Shown one piece after another: positions 8,106 through 17,335 of a DNA stretch of 64,000 nt. Location: the NCBI RefSeq assembly GCF_019218285.1, contig NZ_JAHUZG010000003.1:682001-746000 (forward strand). The letters are read 5' to 3'. Below the pieces are notes generated by a model. The model was not told where the DNA came from. It made no database searches and worked only from the letters and a program-made list of their open reading frames with translations. The DNA is from Antarctobacter sediminis (GTDB lineage Bacteria; Pseudomonadota; Alphaproteobacteria; Rhodobacterales; Rhodobacteraceae). Both the position numbers and the translations under genes were made by a program. Every line of letters starts with the position of its first letter. Position 1 is the first letter of the stretch.

Positions 8106-10031
8106 TCAGGCGCGCTTGTCCAGAACTGCCGCGCCCAGCACTTCAAGCACCTTGGCCTCGATATCCGAGGCGTTCAGCTTCGCCACCGAATACATGTCTT
8201 CGGGGCTGGCCTGATCGATGAAGATGTCGGGCAAGACCATCGAGCGGAATCTCAGCCCGCGGTCAAAGACCGCCTCATCGGCCAAAAGCTGAGCCACATG
8301 GCTTCCAAAGCCGCCCACGGCCCCCTCTTCGATGGTGATCAGCGCATCATGGTCGCGGGCCAGCCCAAGGATCAACTCGCGGTCCAGCGGCTTGGCAAAG
8401 CGGGCATCCGCCACGGTTGGCGTGATGCCGCGCGCTTCCAGCGACTCGCAGGCTTTCAGCACTTCCTTCAGGCGTGTGCCAAACGACAGGATCGCAACGC
8501 CCTTGCCCTCGCGGATCATGCGCCCCTTGCCGATCTCCAACACCTCGCCCTTTTCGGGCATCTCGACCCCCACGCCTTCGCCGCGCGGATAGCGGAAGGC
8601 AATCGGCCCCTCATCATGCGCGGCCGCCGTGGCCACCATGTGTTTCAGTTCAGCCTCATCGGCTGCCGCCATGACCACGAAGCCCGGCAGATTGGTCAGA
8701 TATGCCACGTCATAGGATCCCGCGTGGGTCGCCCCGTCAGCCCCCACCAGTCCGGCGCGGTCGATGGCAAATCGCACCGGCAGGCGCTGGATCGCAACGT
8801 CATGCACCACTTGGTCATAACCACGTTGCAGAAAGGTCGAATACATCGCGCAGAATGGCCGCATGCCGCCCGCTGCCAGTCCGGCGGCAAAGGTCACGCC
8901 GTGCTGTTCGGCAATGCCCACGTCGAAACAGCGGCTTGGATAGCGTTCGGCGAACAGGTCCAGCCCCGTGCCATCGGGCATCGCGGCCGTCACCGCGCAG
9001 ACGCGCGGATCCTGGGCGGCGTGCTGCAACAGCGCCTGGGCAAAAACCTTGGTGTAAGAGGGTGCGTTCGACGGCGCCTTTTTCTGCTTGCCGGTGACGA
9101 CATCGAATTTTGCCCGCGCATGGCCTTTGTCGGGCGCATGTTCCGCGTGGCTATACCCCTTGCCTTTTTTTGTCAGCACATGCAGCAGGATCGGGCCGGT
9201 CGCCCGCTGGCGCACTGTGCGCAGCACCGGCAAAAGCTGATGCAGGTCATGCCCGTCCAACGGGCCGAGGTAAGAAAAGCCCAGCTCTTCGAACAGCGTG
9301 CCGCCGACGGTCATGCCTTTCAGCATTTCCTTGGCCCGTTTGGCTCCTTCACGGAACGGTTCCGGAAGGAGCGAAACCGCCCCCTTGGCTGCCGCCTTGA
9401 GATCCTGAAACGGTTCTTCGGCATATAGGCGGCTGAGATAACTGGAGAGCGCGCCGGTGGGCGGGGCGATGCTCATCTCGTTGTCGTTGAGGATGACGAT
9501 CAGGCGTTTGCCCAGATGGCCGGCATTGTTCAGGGCCTCAAATGCCATGCCCGCACTCATTGCGCCATCGCCGATCACGGCAATCGCGTCGCCATGTCCG
9601 GTGTCACAAACGCCACCGAGGTCGCGCGCCACGGCAAAGCCAAGCGCGGCGGAAATCGAGGTGCTGGAATGCGCAGCCCCAAAGGGGTCGTAAGGGGATT
9701 CCGAGCGTTTGGTGAACCCCGACAGGCCGTCCTTCTGTCGCAGGGTGCGGATGCGATCACGCCGCCCGGTCAGGATCTTGTGCGGGTAACACTGGTGGCT
9801 GACATCCCAGATGACCTTGTCGCGGGGCGTGTCGAACACCGCGTGCAGCGCAACGGTCAGTTCGACCACGCCCAGCCCGGCACCAAGATGGCCGCCGGTT
9901 TCGGACACCGCCGAAATCGTTTCAGCGCGCAGTTCCTCGGCCAGCTGTTCCAGCTGGGCATCAGAGAAATGCTTGAGGTCCGCCGGGCTTTGAACCCGGT
10001 TCAGCAAAGGGGTGTTGGGCAGGTCACTCAT
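8106..10031 (-). CDS. dxs: 1-deoxy-D-xylulose-5-phosphate synthase
   Basis: The 641-residue thiamine-diphosphate enzyme condenses pyruvate with glyceraldehyde 3-phosphate, the first step of the MEP isoprenoid pathway. The N-terminal half holds the ThDP/metal-binding signature ([20 protein letters not shown] followed by [14 protein letters not shown]). The start region has the expected [18 protein letters not shown]. The middle transketolase-type domain contains [15 protein letters not shown] and the C-terminal domain ends at [15 protein letters not shown]. Length is standard. It lies 18 nt downstream of ispA in the same operon, pairing entry and prenyl-chain steps of isoprenoid synthesis. This arrangement is common in proteobacteria. 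Confidence 0.97.
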   Translation of the reverse strand: MSDLPNTPLLNRVQSPADLKHFSDAQLEQLAEELRAETISAVSETGGHLGAGLGVVELTVALHAVFDTPRDKVIWDVSHQCYPHKILTGRRDRIRTLRQKDGLSGFTKRSESPYDPFGAAHSSTSISAALGFAVARDLGGVCDTGHGDAIAVIGDGAMSAGMAFEALNNAGHLGKRLIVILNDNEMSIAPPTGALSSYLSRLYAEEPFQDLKAAAKGAVSLLPEPFREGAKRAKEMLKGMTVGGTLFEELGFSYLGPLDGHDLHQLLPVLRTVRQRATGPILLHVLTKKGKGYSHAEHAPDKGHARAKFDVVTGKQKKAPSNAPSYTKVFAQALLQHAAQDPRVCAVTAAMPDGTGLDLFAERYPSRCFDVGIAEQHGVTFAAGLAAGGMRPFCAMYSTFLQRGYDQVVHDVAIQRLPVRFAIDRAGLVGADGATHAGSYDVAYLTNLPGFVVMAAADEAELKHMVATAAAHDEGPIAFRYPRGEGVGVEMPEKGEVLEIGKGRMIREGKGVAILSFGTRLKEVLKACESLEARGITPTVADARFAKPLDRELILGLARDHDALITIEEGAVGGFGSHVAQLLADEAVFDRGLRFRSMVLPDIFIDQASPEDMYSVAKLNASDIEAKVLEVLGAAVLDKRA

Positions 10032-10049
10032 GCGGCGCCCTCCATCTGG

Positions 10050-10925
10050 TCAGGTGCGGCGCGAAATAACGAAGCGCGCGGCCTCCTGCAAGTTTCTAGC
10101 CTCGGCTCCATATACAGATAGGCAATCACAGGCCTCGGTCACCAACCTTTCGGCGCGGCGTTTCGCCCCGTCCAGCCCCAGCAGGCTGACAAAGGTCGCC
10201 TTGCCTCGGTCGGCATCCTTGCCCACGGCCTTGCCCATCTGCGCGGCATCGCCTTCGATATCCAGAACGTCGTCAGCGATCTGAAAGGCCAGCCCCAGCG
10301 CGCGGGCATAGCCGGTCAGCGGCACAATATCGGCCTGAGCCATGCGAGCGCCAGCCTCGGCGGACCATTCGAACAGCGCGCCCGTCTTGCCCGCCTGCAA
10401 ATCGGTGATCTGGTCCAACGTAAGGGGGGTGGTTGCCTGCTCGGCGGCCATGTCGAGCGCCTGCCCCAGCACCATACCCCGCGCACCTGCCGCCTGCGCC
10501 AGCGACAGCGCCAGGTCGGCACGCACAACCGCGTTGTCATGGCATTCCGAGCGCGAGACCATCTCGAACCCCAGCGTCTGCAAGGCATCCCCGGCCAGAA
10601 CCGCCGTCGCCTCGTCCCATTTGCGGTGGACGGTCGGCAAGCCCCGGCGCAGGTCGTCATCATCCATGCAGGGCAGGTCATCGTGGACAAGGCTGTAGGC
10701 GTGGATCGCCTCGATCGCGCAGGCCGGCCAGATGGCGCGGTCCGGCCCGATGCCGTGGATCCGCGCGCCTTCCAGCGCAAGATACCCGCGCAGTCGCTTG
10801 CCACCGCCCACGGCATAGCCCATGGCCTCGACCACGGGCAGGTTGCTGTCGAACTCAGACAGCACAAGGCGCAGATGCGCCTCGATCTTGCGGGCGGCCT
10901 CGGCCAGCCCGTCCGAGAATCCCAT
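10050..10925 (-). CDS. ispA: Polyprenyl synthetase (farnesyl/geranylgeranyl diphosphate synthase type)
   Basis: The 291-residue all-helical prenyltransferase extends allylic diphosphates with isopentenyl diphosphate. Both aspartate-rich motifs are visible: the first as HDDLPCMDDDDLRRG (DDxx(xx)D type with an insertion, as in bacterial FPP synthases) and the second as FQIADDVLDIEGD. GGKRLRGYLALEGA supplies the conserved diphosphate-binding Lys/Arg. Its start overlaps the xseB stop by one base and dxs follows 18 nt later, so xseB-ispA-dxs are translated from one message. Chain length specificity (C15 or C20) cannot be settled by eye. Confidence 0.93.
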   Translation of the reverse strand: MGFSDGLAEAARKIEAHLRLVLSEFDSNLPVVEAMGYAVGGGKRLRGYLALEGARIHGIGPDRAIWPACAIEAIHAYSLVHDDLPCMDDDDLRRGLPTVHRKWDEATAVLAGDALQTLGFEMVSRSECHDNAVVRADLALSLAQAAGARGMVLGQALDMAAEQATTPLTLDQITDLQAGKTGALFEWSAEAGARMAQADIVPLTGYARALGLAFQIADDVLDIEGDAAQMGKAVGKDADRGKATFVSLLGLDGAKRRAERLVTEACDCLSVYGAEARNLQEAARFVISRRT

Positions 10926-11167
10926 CAGAGACCCTCGACCGGCTTCGTCCCGACCGGGTTGCCATCGCCATCCAGCGTGATGGCGGCCACCTTTTCCTCG
11001 GCTTCTTTCAGCTTGGTTTCGCAGCGCTTTTTCAGTTTGGCACCGCGTTCGTACAGCGTGATCGATTCCTCTAGCGCGACGTCGCCGCGTTCGAGCATCC
11101 CCACGACCTTTTCCAACTCGGCCATGGCCTGCTCAAAGCTCATGTCCTCAACCGGGGTCTCGCTCAT
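10925..11167 (-). CDS. xseB: Exodeoxyribonuclease VII small subunit
   Basis: The 80-residue protein has the complete XseB signature: MSFEQAMAELEKVVGMLERG, then DVALEESITLYERGAKLKKR and CETKLKEAEEKV. These form the helical hairpin that binds the XseA large subunit to make the single-strand-specific exonuclease. Length is normal. It overlaps the upstream amidohydrolase gene by 4 nt and ispA by 1 nt. XseB next to ispA-dxs is a widely conserved proteobacterial arrangement; xseA is not in this window. Confidence 0.95.
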   Translation of the reverse strand: MSETPVEDMSFEQAMAELEKVVGMLERGDVALEESITLYERGAKLKKRCETKLKEAEEKVAAITLDGDGNPVGTKPVEGL

Positions 11168-12087
11168 TGGCCTGCCTCCATCAATACTTCTACATGCGCC
11201 TTGCCGCTGGCGCTGAGTGCGGCAAGGTCATACCCGCCTTCGAGGCAGGACACCACACGCCCGCCGCAGGTATCCGCCGCCAGATCGCAAAGTGCGCGTG
11301 TGATCCAGCGGAAATCGTCAACGCTCCATTCCAGCTGTGCCAGTGGATCGTCCTGATGTGCGTCGAACCCGGCCGAGATGATCAGCAAGTCGGGATTATA
11401 GGCCCGCAGCCGCGTGAGGGCAGGGCCCCATGCGGCCCGCATCTCGGCCCCGCCAGAGCCGGGCGGCAACGGCAGGTTCTGGACATTGTCATGCGCGCCG
11501 CGTTCATCCGCATTGCCCGTGCCGGGCCAAAGCGGCATCTGGTGCGACCCGATGAAGAACGTGCGGGATTCGTTCCACAGCAAGTCCTGCGTGCCATTGC
11601 CGTGGTGAACGTCGAAATCCACGACAGCCACCCGTTCGGCACCATGTGCGTTCAGCGCGTGCTTTGCCGCAATCGCCACATTGCCGAACAGACAAAAGCC
11701 CATCGGCGTTTCGGTTTCTGCATGGTGGCCGGGCGGACGCATGGCGCAAAATGCATTGGCCACCTCGCCATCCATCACCGCATCCACCGCCGCAACGGCG
11801 GCCCCGGCCGCACGTGACGCGGCCCGGAAGGACCCGGGCGACAACCATGTGTCGGCGTCCAGCTGATGTTGGCCGCTTGCCGGGATGCCAGCGCGGATCC
11901 GGTCAATGTAGCGCTGCGGGTGGCACAGACGCAGGTGGGCCTCGTCCGCTTCCGGGGCGCTGCGCCGGTCAATCTCCAGACCGGCCAGCGCATGCAGCAG
12001 GTGTTCGATGCGCGCCACGCGCTCGGGGTGGCCCTCGGGTGTCACGTGGTCGAGCGCATCCGCATGGGTAAAGAGTGCCGTGGTCAT
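11164..12087 (-). CDS. Histone deacetylase family protein (acetylpolyamine amidohydrolase-like)
   Basis: A 307-residue zinc-dependent deacetylase-fold enzyme. The charge-relay and metal site is intact: RPPGHHAET (tandem His), VAVVDFDVHHGNGTQDLLW (Asp and His zinc ligands) and ISAGFDAHQDDPLA (third Asp). The motif near the end, SCLEGGYDLAALSAS, holds the glycine-rich loop before the C-terminus. Class II bacterial members remove acetyl groups from acetylpolyamines or other small acetylated amines, so protein deacetylation should not be assumed. It is the first gene of the run hda-xseB-ispA-dxs, and the 4-nt overlap with xseB shows coupling. Confidence 0.88.
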   Translation of the reverse strand: MTTALFTHADALDHVTPEGHPERVARIEHLLHALAGLEIDRRSAPEADEAHLRLCHPQRYIDRIRAGIPASGQHQLDADTWLSPGSFRAASRAAGAAVAAVDAVMDGEVANAFCAMRPPGHHAETETPMGFCLFGNVAIAAKHALNAHGAERVAVVDFDVHHGNGTQDLLWNESRTFFIGSHQMPLWPGTGNADERGAHDNVQNLPLPPGSGGAEMRAAWGPALTRLRAYNPDLLIISAGFDAHQDDPLAQLEWSVDDFRWITRALCDLAADTCGGRVVSCLEGGYDLAALSASGKAHVEVLMEAGQ

Positions 12088-12185
12088 CCTGCCCCCTCTG
12101 TTTTGGTGGTGAAACTACCGACCGTCACGCCCGGCACGGGCGTCACGGCCCGACCAAACCGTGAAAAGGCCGCCGCCGCAAGCGA

Positions 12186-12887
12186 TCAGTCGGGGGCCAG
12201 CATGTATCCGGCACCCCGCACCGTTTGCAGGTAGCGCGGCTGTTTCGGATCGACTTCCAGCTTGCGGCGAAGGCGGGTGATCTGAACGTCCACCGCGCGT
12301 TCCTGCGCCTGTCCCTTGTCACGGCCCAGTTCCTCGACCAGCTTGGCGCGGCTCAGGGCTTCGCCCGGGCGGGCGGAAAAGATGCGCATCAGCTGGCTTT
12401 CGGTGGCGGTCAGGCGGATCATCTCTTCGCCGCGCCACAGTTCGCCGCGTTCGATGTCATAGCGGAATTCGCCCAGTGTCAGCAGTTTCGGGGCGCTGTC
12501 GCCGGCGCTGGGTTCCGGCATCCGGCGCAGGATGGCATTGATCCGCAGCAACAGCTCTTTCGGTTCGAACGGCTTGGCAAGGTAATCGTCGGCCCCGGCT
12601 TCCAACCCTTTGATGCGGTCTTCGGTTTCCGACCGGGCGGTCAGCAACAGGATCGGCGTCTGCGAGGTTTCGCGGATACCGCTGGTCAGGCTGACACCAT
12701 CTTCGCCCGGCATCATCACGTCCAGCACGATCATGTCGAAATCCAGCCCCGACAACAGCCGCCGCGCATGGGCCGCGTCGCGCGCCGCCGTCACCAAAAA
12801 GCCGTTGCGCATCAGAAACTTTTGCAAAAGCCCCCGGATCCGTTCGTCATCGTCCACGATCAGCAGATGCGCATCATGTTCGCTCAT
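12186..12887 (-). CDS. petR: Response regulator PetR (OmpR/PhoB family)
   Basis: The 233-residue two-domain regulator has a receiver domain (about 1-125) with acidic pocket VDDDERIRG, phospho-acceptor Asp in IVLDVMMPGEDGVSLT, and conserved Lys in GADDYLAKPFEPKELLLR. A C-terminal winged-helix domain follows (about 135-230), ending QPRYLQTVRGAGYMLAPD. The match to Rhodobacter PetR, encoded with PetP ahead of the cytochrome bc1 genes in R. capsulatus, is recognised from the pairing with a MarR gene and the sequence. Here petABC is not nearby. It overlaps petP by 4 nt and is translated after it. Confidence 0.85.
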   Translation of the reverse strand: MSEHDAHLLIVDDDERIRGLLQKFLMRNGFLVTAARDAAHARRLLSGLDFDMIVLDVMMPGEDGVSLTSGIRETSQTPILLLTARSETEDRIKGLEAGADDYLAKPFEPKELLLRINAILRRMPEPSAGDSAPKLLTLGEFRYDIERGELWRGEEMIRLTATESQLMRIFSARPGEALSRAKLVEELGRDKGQAQERAVDVQITRLRRKLEVDPKQPRYLQTVRGAGYMLAPD

Positions 12888-13387
12888 CCACGGGTCCCCC
12901 TCAAATTCTGGTACTGCCGCCGCAGCTCTGGATCCATCATCGCCTCCAGCACCCGGCGGAAACCGGCGACGGCCTCGGGGCCGGCATCGCGAAAGGCGGC
13001 ACGCATGCGCGCACGCTGCGCGTCTGACAGCTCTCTTTCAAGGGCTTCCCCTGCTTCGGTCAGGTAAAGATGTCGTTCCCGCTTGTCAGCGCGCCCGACA
13101 CGGCTTTCGACCAGACCGTCCTCGATCAGGGTCCGCAGCACGCGGTTCAGCGATTGTTTGGTTACGCCGAGGATGGTCAACAGGTTGTTGACCGTGGTGC
13201 CGGGGGCGGTGTGGATGAAGTGCAGTGCGCGGTGATGCGCCCGCCCGTAACTGAGCCCGTCGAGGATCCGGTCAGGATCGGCGGTAAAGCCCCGGTAGGC
13301 AAAGAACATGGCCTCCGCCCCCTGACGGAGTTGTTCGTCGGTAAGGAAAAGCAGGGTCTCGCCCTGCGGGCTGCGCCCCTCTGACAT
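12884..13387 (-). CDS. petP: MarR family transcriptional regulator PetP
   Basis: A 167-residue MarR-type winged-helix repressor/activator. The N-terminal dimerisation helix is followed by the recognition region TVNNLLTILGVTKQSLNRVL and the wing DGLVESRVGRADKRERHLYLT. A C-terminal helix follows. It is the promoter-proximal partner of petR (ATGA overlap). A good inverted repeat (GTTGAC-N9-GTCAAC) lies 47-67 bp upstream of its start, in the shared intergenic region with ilvE, and is the natural candidate for autoregulation. Family assignment is firm. The ligand is unknown. Confidence 0.87.
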   Translation of the reverse strand: MSEGRSPQGETLLFLTDEQLRQGAEAMFFAYRGFTADPDRILDGLSYGRAHHRALHFIHTAPGTTVNNLLTILGVTKQSLNRVLRTLIEDGLVESRVGRADKRERHLYLTEAGEALERELSDAQRARMRAAFRDAGPEAVAGFRRVLEAMMDPELRRQYQNLRGTRG

Positions 13388-13433
13388 CGCGGTTTCTGCC
13401 CCTGTTGGTTTTTGGGCATTTTAAGTCAGCCTT

Positions 13434-13454
13434 GTTGACATTCCAATAGTCAAC
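13434..13454. promoter_or_regulatory. Inverted repeat GTTGAC-N9-GTCAAC, candidate MarR (PetP) operator
   Basis: A perfect 6-bp inverted repeat with a 9-bp AT-rich spacer in the divergent petP-ilvE region. Size and symmetry match MarR-family operators. Assignment to PetP rests on proximity only. Confidence 0.5.
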
Positions 13455-13554
13455 TGGTAGCGAGTCGCAGATTTGACGCAACTTTATGTCCGCATCGGAC
13501 GCAATTGGCGCAACAATCGAAAAATTCACATCCGCTGCACGTAGGAGAGATGAG

Positions 13555-14427
13555 ATGGCAGATGGAGCATATGACGATCGCGACGGCAAGATCTGGCTGG
13601 ATGGTCAGCTGGTAGACTGGCGGGCGGCCAATGTGCACGTACTGACCCACGGGCTGCATTATGCCAGCTCGGTCTTCGAAGGCGAGCGGTGCTACAACGG
13701 CAAGATCTTTCTCTCGCGCAAGCACTCGGAACGGTTGCATTTCTCGGCGCGCGAGCTGGACTTTGAAATCCCCTACACCGTGGACGAGATCGAGGCCGCC
13801 AAGGTTGCGGTTCTGGCGGCCAATGGTCTTACCGACGCATATGTGCGCGCGGTGGCATGGCGCGGTGCCGGTCCGGACATGGGGGTTGCCTCGGCGCGCA
13901 ATCCCGTCCGTCTGGCCATCGCGGCCTGGTCTTGGGGCAACTACTATGGCGACGCCAAGATGAAGGGCGCAAAGCTGGACATCTCCAAGTGGAAACGTCC
14001 TTCGCCGGAAACCATCCCGGTTCACGCCAAGGCGGCGGGGCTGTACATGATCTGCACCACGTCGAAACACGCGGCCGAGGCGAAAGGCTGTTCCGACGCG
14101 CTGTTCATGGACTACCGCGGCTACGTGGCCGAGGCGACCGGTGCCAACATCTTTTTCGTCAAGGACGGCGAAGTTCACACGCCCAAGCCTGACTGTTTCC
14201 TGAACGGTCTGACCCGCCAGACGGTCATTAGCATGTTGCAGGATCGTCAGATCAAGGTGCATGAGCGTCACATCATGCCCGAAGAGATGGAAGGTTTCGA
14301 ACAGTGCTGGCTGACCGGCACCGCGGCAGAGGTCACGCCCGTCGGCCAGATCGGCGACTTCAACTTCGAAGTCGGCGCGCTGACGCGCGAGATCTCGGAC
14401 AGCTATGAAAAGCTGGTGCGCAGCTAA
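13555..14427 (+). CDS. ilvE: Branched-chain amino acid aminotransferase
   Basis: A 290-residue fold-type IV PLP enzyme that interconverts Leu/Ile/Val and their 2-oxo acids. Signatures include the N-terminal THGLHYASSVFEGERCY and the Schiff-base region VHAKAAGLYM (Lys159). The substrate/phosphate loop is DALFMDYRGYVAEATGANIF, and TGTAAEVTPVGQIGD is near the end. The ATG at 13555 follows AGGAGA at 13543-13548; an out-of-frame ATG occurs 5 nt earlier. It is single-gene, divergent from petPR, and closed by a strong hairpin shared with the convergent ExoD-like gene. Confidence 0.94.
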   Translation: MADGAYDDRDGKIWLDGQLVDWRAANVHVLTHGLHYASSVFEGERCYNGKIFLSRKHSERLHFSARELDFEIPYTVDEIEAAKVAVLAANGLTDAYVRAVAWRGAGPDMGVASARNPVRLAIAAWSWGNYYGDAKMKGAKLDISKWKRPSPETIPVHAKAAGLYMICTTSKHAAEAKGCSDALFMDYRGYVAEATGANIFFVKDGEVHTPKPDCFLNGLTRQTVISMLQDRQIKVHERHIMPEEMEGFEQCWLTGTAAEVTPVGQIGDFNFEVGALTREISDSYEKLVRS

Positions 14428-14459
14428 GCGTTTTGGCGGCCCCGCCGTTACGAACCATG

Positions 14460-14488
14460 AACGGCGTCCCGAAAGGGGCGCCGTTTTC
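14460..14488. terminator. Terminator after ilvE (GAAA tetraloop)
   Basis: AACGGCGTCCC and GGGGCGCCGTT form an 11-bp stem (one wobble) closed by a GAAA loop and followed by TTTCC. It lies 4 nt before the end of the convergent ExoD-like gene. Confidence 0.85.
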
Positions 14489-14491
14489 CGT

Positions 14492-15115
14492 TCAGATCAG
14501 GCCTGACCAGATCGAGAACAGGATCAGGACCAGAACACCCGCCTGCACGTAGCCGGCCAGCAGGTAAATACCGTCACGAGTCATGACGCCGAACATCATC
14601 ATGGCCACGGCACCCGCAAAGAACGACGTCACGAAGGGCAACAGTTCCAGCACTGGCCACGACAGCGCGATCAGCGTCACCGCAGCAAAGGCAAAGGGCC
14701 GGATGGGCCGCGAGCTCAGCAGCTTGAGCCGCCCGCTGCTGTGCCTGTCCATCCAGGCCGCCGGTTTGCTGAGCCAGTCGATCCCGCGGGTCATCTTTTT
14801 CGCGCTGATGCTGCGTCGGCAAAGGAAGCCGGGCAACCAAAGATGACGCCGCCCCAAAAGCGCTTGTACGGACACAAGGATCGTAATCAGCGCGCCGAAT
14901 GTCGGGGTTCCCGGAATGCCGGAAATGGGCGAAACCAGAACGATGGCAACCACAAGGATCACGGCGGCAAAGGACTGGTCGCCGACGCGGCTCATCACGT
15001 CGCCGACCGAGACACGTTCGGCCCCCGGTTTCGGCCGCATGGCGTCCAGCAATTCGCCAAGGCTTTGCGGATTGCGCAGGGGGCCGGCCTCTGCCGCTTG
15101 TGGAACGTCGCTCAT
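14492..15115 (-). CDS. Exopolysaccharide synthesis ExoD family membrane protein
   Basis: A 207-residue integral membrane protein. An N-terminal cytoplasmic stretch (SLGELLDAMRPKPGAERVSV) is followed by VGDVMSRVGDQSFAAVILVV, typical of ExoD. Paired hydrophobic segments come next, such as AAVILVVAIVLVSPISGIPG, FAAVTLIALSWPVLELLPFV and FFAGAVAMMMFGVMTRDG. ExoD proteins affect exopolysaccharide levels and alkaline tolerance in rhizobia, but the molecular activity is unknown. The start overlaps the stop of the epimerase-like gene upstream by 4 nt, indicating a two-gene operon. Confidence 0.83.
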   Translation of the reverse strand: MSDVPQAAEAGPLRNPQSLGELLDAMRPKPGAERVSVGDVMSRVGDQSFAAVILVVAIVLVSPISGIPGTPTFGALITILVSVQALLGRRHLWLPGFLCRRSISAKKMTRGIDWLSKPAAWMDRHSSGRLKLLSSRPIRPFAFAAVTLIALSWPVLELLPFVTSFFAGAVAMMMFGVMTRDGIYLLAGYVQAGVLVLILFSIWSGLI

Positions 15116-15984
15116 GCCCCGGCGGCCTGTTCGGCGTCGAGAATCGCTCGCAACGCGCTTTGATAGTCGGGATAGCGCAGGGTCACGCCCAGTTCCTCCT
15201 TGATGCGCCGGTTCGAGACGCGCTTGCTTTCGCCGTAGAAACTGCGCGCCATGGGGCTGAGTTCCGCCCTGTCGAACGGGATTTCCGGAGGAATTGGCAT
15301 ATCCAGCATCTTGGCCGCGCAGGCAATCACGTCCTGCGGCGGTGCCGGGGTGTCGTCACAGAGGTTGTAGGCCGCGCCGGGGTTCGGCTGCCGGATCGAC
15401 GCCAGCAGCACCTGCGCAATGTCCTCGACATGGATGCGGGAAAAGACCTGGTTCGGCTTGATGATCCTGCGGGCCGTGCCATTGCGCAACTTGGCAAAGG
15501 GGCCGCGCCCGGGGCCATAAATGCCGGCCAGCCGAAAGATATGCAGCGGCAAGCCGGACACTTTGGACCAGGCCAGTTCCGCATCGACGCGCAACTGGCC
15601 GCGCCGGGTGGCAGGGGTCAGCGGGGTATCTTCGTAAACCCATCCGCCCCGATGGTCGCCGTAGACGCCGGTCGTCGACAGATAGCCCGCCCAGTCCAGC
15701 ATGGGGGCACGGTCCTGAATCGCGTCGCCCACCAGCCGCAAAGCCGGGTCGCCCTCGGCGTCCGGGGCGGCAGACATCAGGACATGTGTGGCCTTCGACA
15801 GCGCATCGGCGACACTCGCTTGCTCCCATAGAATGGGGGTGATTCCGGTGGCGCGCAGCGGCTCCAGCTTGGCGGGGTCGCGGGTCGTGCCGATTACGTC
15901 CCATCCCTCGGCCAGCAAAAGAGGGGCCAGGGCGCGTGCCGAGAATCCATGGCCAAGTGAAAGCAGGGTCTTTGTCATTTGCAT
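15112..15984 (-). CDS. NAD(P)-dependent epimerase/dehydratase-like (SDR) protein
   Basis: A 290-residue Rossmann-fold protein of the extended/atypical SDR group (YeeZ/YbjT-like). The nucleotide-binding start LLSLGHGFSARALAPLLLAE replaces the usual TGxxGxxG. YLSTTGVYGDHRGGWVYEDT carries the conserved catalytic Tyr/Ser area, and PLHIFRLAGIYGPGRGPFAK is typical of sugar-nucleotide epimerase relatives. A second possible start (MTK) lies two codons downstream of MQM. It is the first gene of the pair with the ExoD-like gene. Substrate is unknown. Confidence 0.82.
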   Translation of the reverse strand: MQMTKTLLSLGHGFSARALAPLLLAEGWDVIGTTRDPAKLEPLRATGITPILWEQASVADALSKATHVLMSAAPDAEGDPALRLVGDAIQDRAPMLDWAGYLSTTGVYGDHRGGWVYEDTPLTPATRRGQLRVDAELAWSKVSGLPLHIFRLAGIYGPGRGPFAKLRNGTARRIIKPNQVFSRIHVEDIAQVLLASIRQPNPGAAYNLCDDTPAPPQDVIACAAKMLDMPIPPEIPFDRAELSPMARSFYGESKRVSNRRIKEELGVTLRYPDYQSALRAILDAEQAAGA

Positions 15985-16165
15985 TAGGTGGCGCTACGCG
16001 CGTCAAGATGCAAGCCTTGTCGCGGGCGGGCGTGTCGCGACGGCTGGCGGTTGCGCGCCGGGACAGGGGGGCACTCTGGCAGGGTTTCGCCGACCTGTTG
16101 ACGCAGGACTCGCCTGCGGAAAGGCTGCGGGCTAGGGGATTGCCAGATTTGTCCCGGAGAGTGCC

Positions 16166-16645
16166 ATGCTGGCTCGTCGTCTTTTCCTGATTTCGGCTGT
16201 TGCGCTTGTTGCGGCCTGTTCCACCGGACCGCGTGACCCGGTTGCCGCCGAACCTGTACACCGGGCGATCCCGCTGCACCCCAATGAAACGCCTGAACTG
16301 CGCTCAAAGATCAACAAATGGGCTGATCACTATGACCTGCCGCGTGGTCTGGTGCATCGTCTGGCGATCCGGGAGAGCACCCATAATCCGGCTGCGCGGG
16401 CCGGTCCTTATTGGGGGCTGCTGCAAATCCTGCCGCAAACCGCGCGCACCATGGGGTTCCAGGGCCAGAACAGCGATTTGCTGGATGCAGATACAAACCT
16501 CAAATACGGGCTGAAGTACCTCAAGGGTGCCTATATCGTGGCCGATGGCGATTGGGACAATTCGATAAAATGGTACGCGCGCGGCTATTATTACGAGGCC
16601 AAGCGCAAGGGCCTGCTGTACGAAACCGGGCTGCGCACGCGCTGA
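16166..16645 (+). CDS. Small lytic transglycosylase (lipoprotein)
   Basis: A 159-residue SLT-domain protein with a lipoprotein signal: LFLISAVALVAACSTG has the lipobox ending at Cys20. The soluble-transglycosylase core follows. The catalytic Glu is in LAIRESTHNPAARAGPYWGL, followed by LQILPQTARTMGF and the final AYIVADGDWDNSIKWYARGY. It should cleave peptidoglycan glycan strands at the outer membrane or periplasmic face. It is much shorter than full-length Slt/Mlt enzymes but covers one complete domain. It stands alone, with the next gene 61 nt later in the same direction. Confidence 0.88.
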   Translation: MLARRLFLISAVALVAACSTGPRDPVAAEPVHRAIPLHPNETPELRSKINKWADHYDLPRGLVHRLAIRESTHNPAARAGPYWGLLQILPQTARTMGFQGQNSDLLDADTNLKYGLKYLKGAYIVADGDWDNSIKWYARGYYYEAKRKGLLYETGLRTR

Positions 16646-16705
16646 TCCGGCGCGGCTTGGGAAAAACCGTTTGCGTGCAGGTGAACCGCCGCTAGGCTTT
16701 GGCCC

Positions 16706-17332
16706 ATGCAGAATGATCCCGATCTGGAAACCGCCTACGGGCTGGAAACCCCCGACGACAATCGCAGGCTCTATGCGCATTGGGCCAAAAGTTATGATGA
16801 TGCCTTTGCGGCTGACCTTGACTACATGCTGCCCTTGCACGTGGCCGAGGCCTATGCCGCCGTCGCAGGACAGGGGCCTGTGATCGACCTTGGTGCCGGA
16901 ACCGGGTTGTTGGGCGCGGCGCTGAAGACCTGCGGGATCGGCCCTGTCGACGCGACCGACCTGTCGGAGGAAATGCTGGAGGTCGCAGCGTCCAAGGCGC
17001 TGTACCGGCGGTTGTTTCAGGGCAACTTGCTGGAACGCCTGCCAGTCGCGGATGAAACCTATGCCGGGGCGGTGAGTTCGGGCACCTTCACCCATGGGCA
17101 TGTCGGCCCAGAGGCGCTGGACGAGGTGCTGCGCATCGTGCGTCCGGGGGGCGTGGTGGCCTTGTCGATCAATGCCAAACATTGGACCGCCAAGGGATTT
17201 TCTGCCCGGTTCGACGCGTTGGGCGACCGGATTTCCGGTCTTACCCTGCGCGAGGTGCGGATCTACGGGCCGGAAACGACCGGCCCGCATGCCAATGACC
17301 TCAGTCAGGTGGTGAGCTTTATCCGAACCTGA
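16706..17332 (+). CDS. Class I SAM-dependent methyltransferase
   Basis: A 208-residue methyltransferase. Motif I is VIDLGAGTGLLGAALKTCG, motif II includes VDATDLSEEMLEVAASKALY, and a motif IV-like segment is YAGAVSSGTFTHGHVGPEAL. LRIVRPGGVVALSINAKHWT is the typical post-IV turn. The N-terminus (YGLETPDDNRRLYAHWAKSY) resembles the UbiE/Williams-Beuren-type methyltransferase group. Substrate cannot be predicted. Its stop lies only 3 nt from the end of the convergent aldolase gene, with no room for a separate terminator. Confidence 0.85.
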   Translation: MQNDPDLETAYGLETPDDNRRLYAHWAKSYDDAFAADLDYMLPLHVAEAYAAVAGQGPVIDLGAGTGLLGAALKTCGIGPVDATDLSEEMLEVAASKALYRRLFQGNLLERLPVADETYAGAVSSGTFTHGHVGPEALDEVLRIVRPGGVVALSINAKHWTAKGFSARFDALGDRISGLTLREVRIYGPETTGPHANDLSQVVSFIRT

Positions 17333-17335
17333 TCA

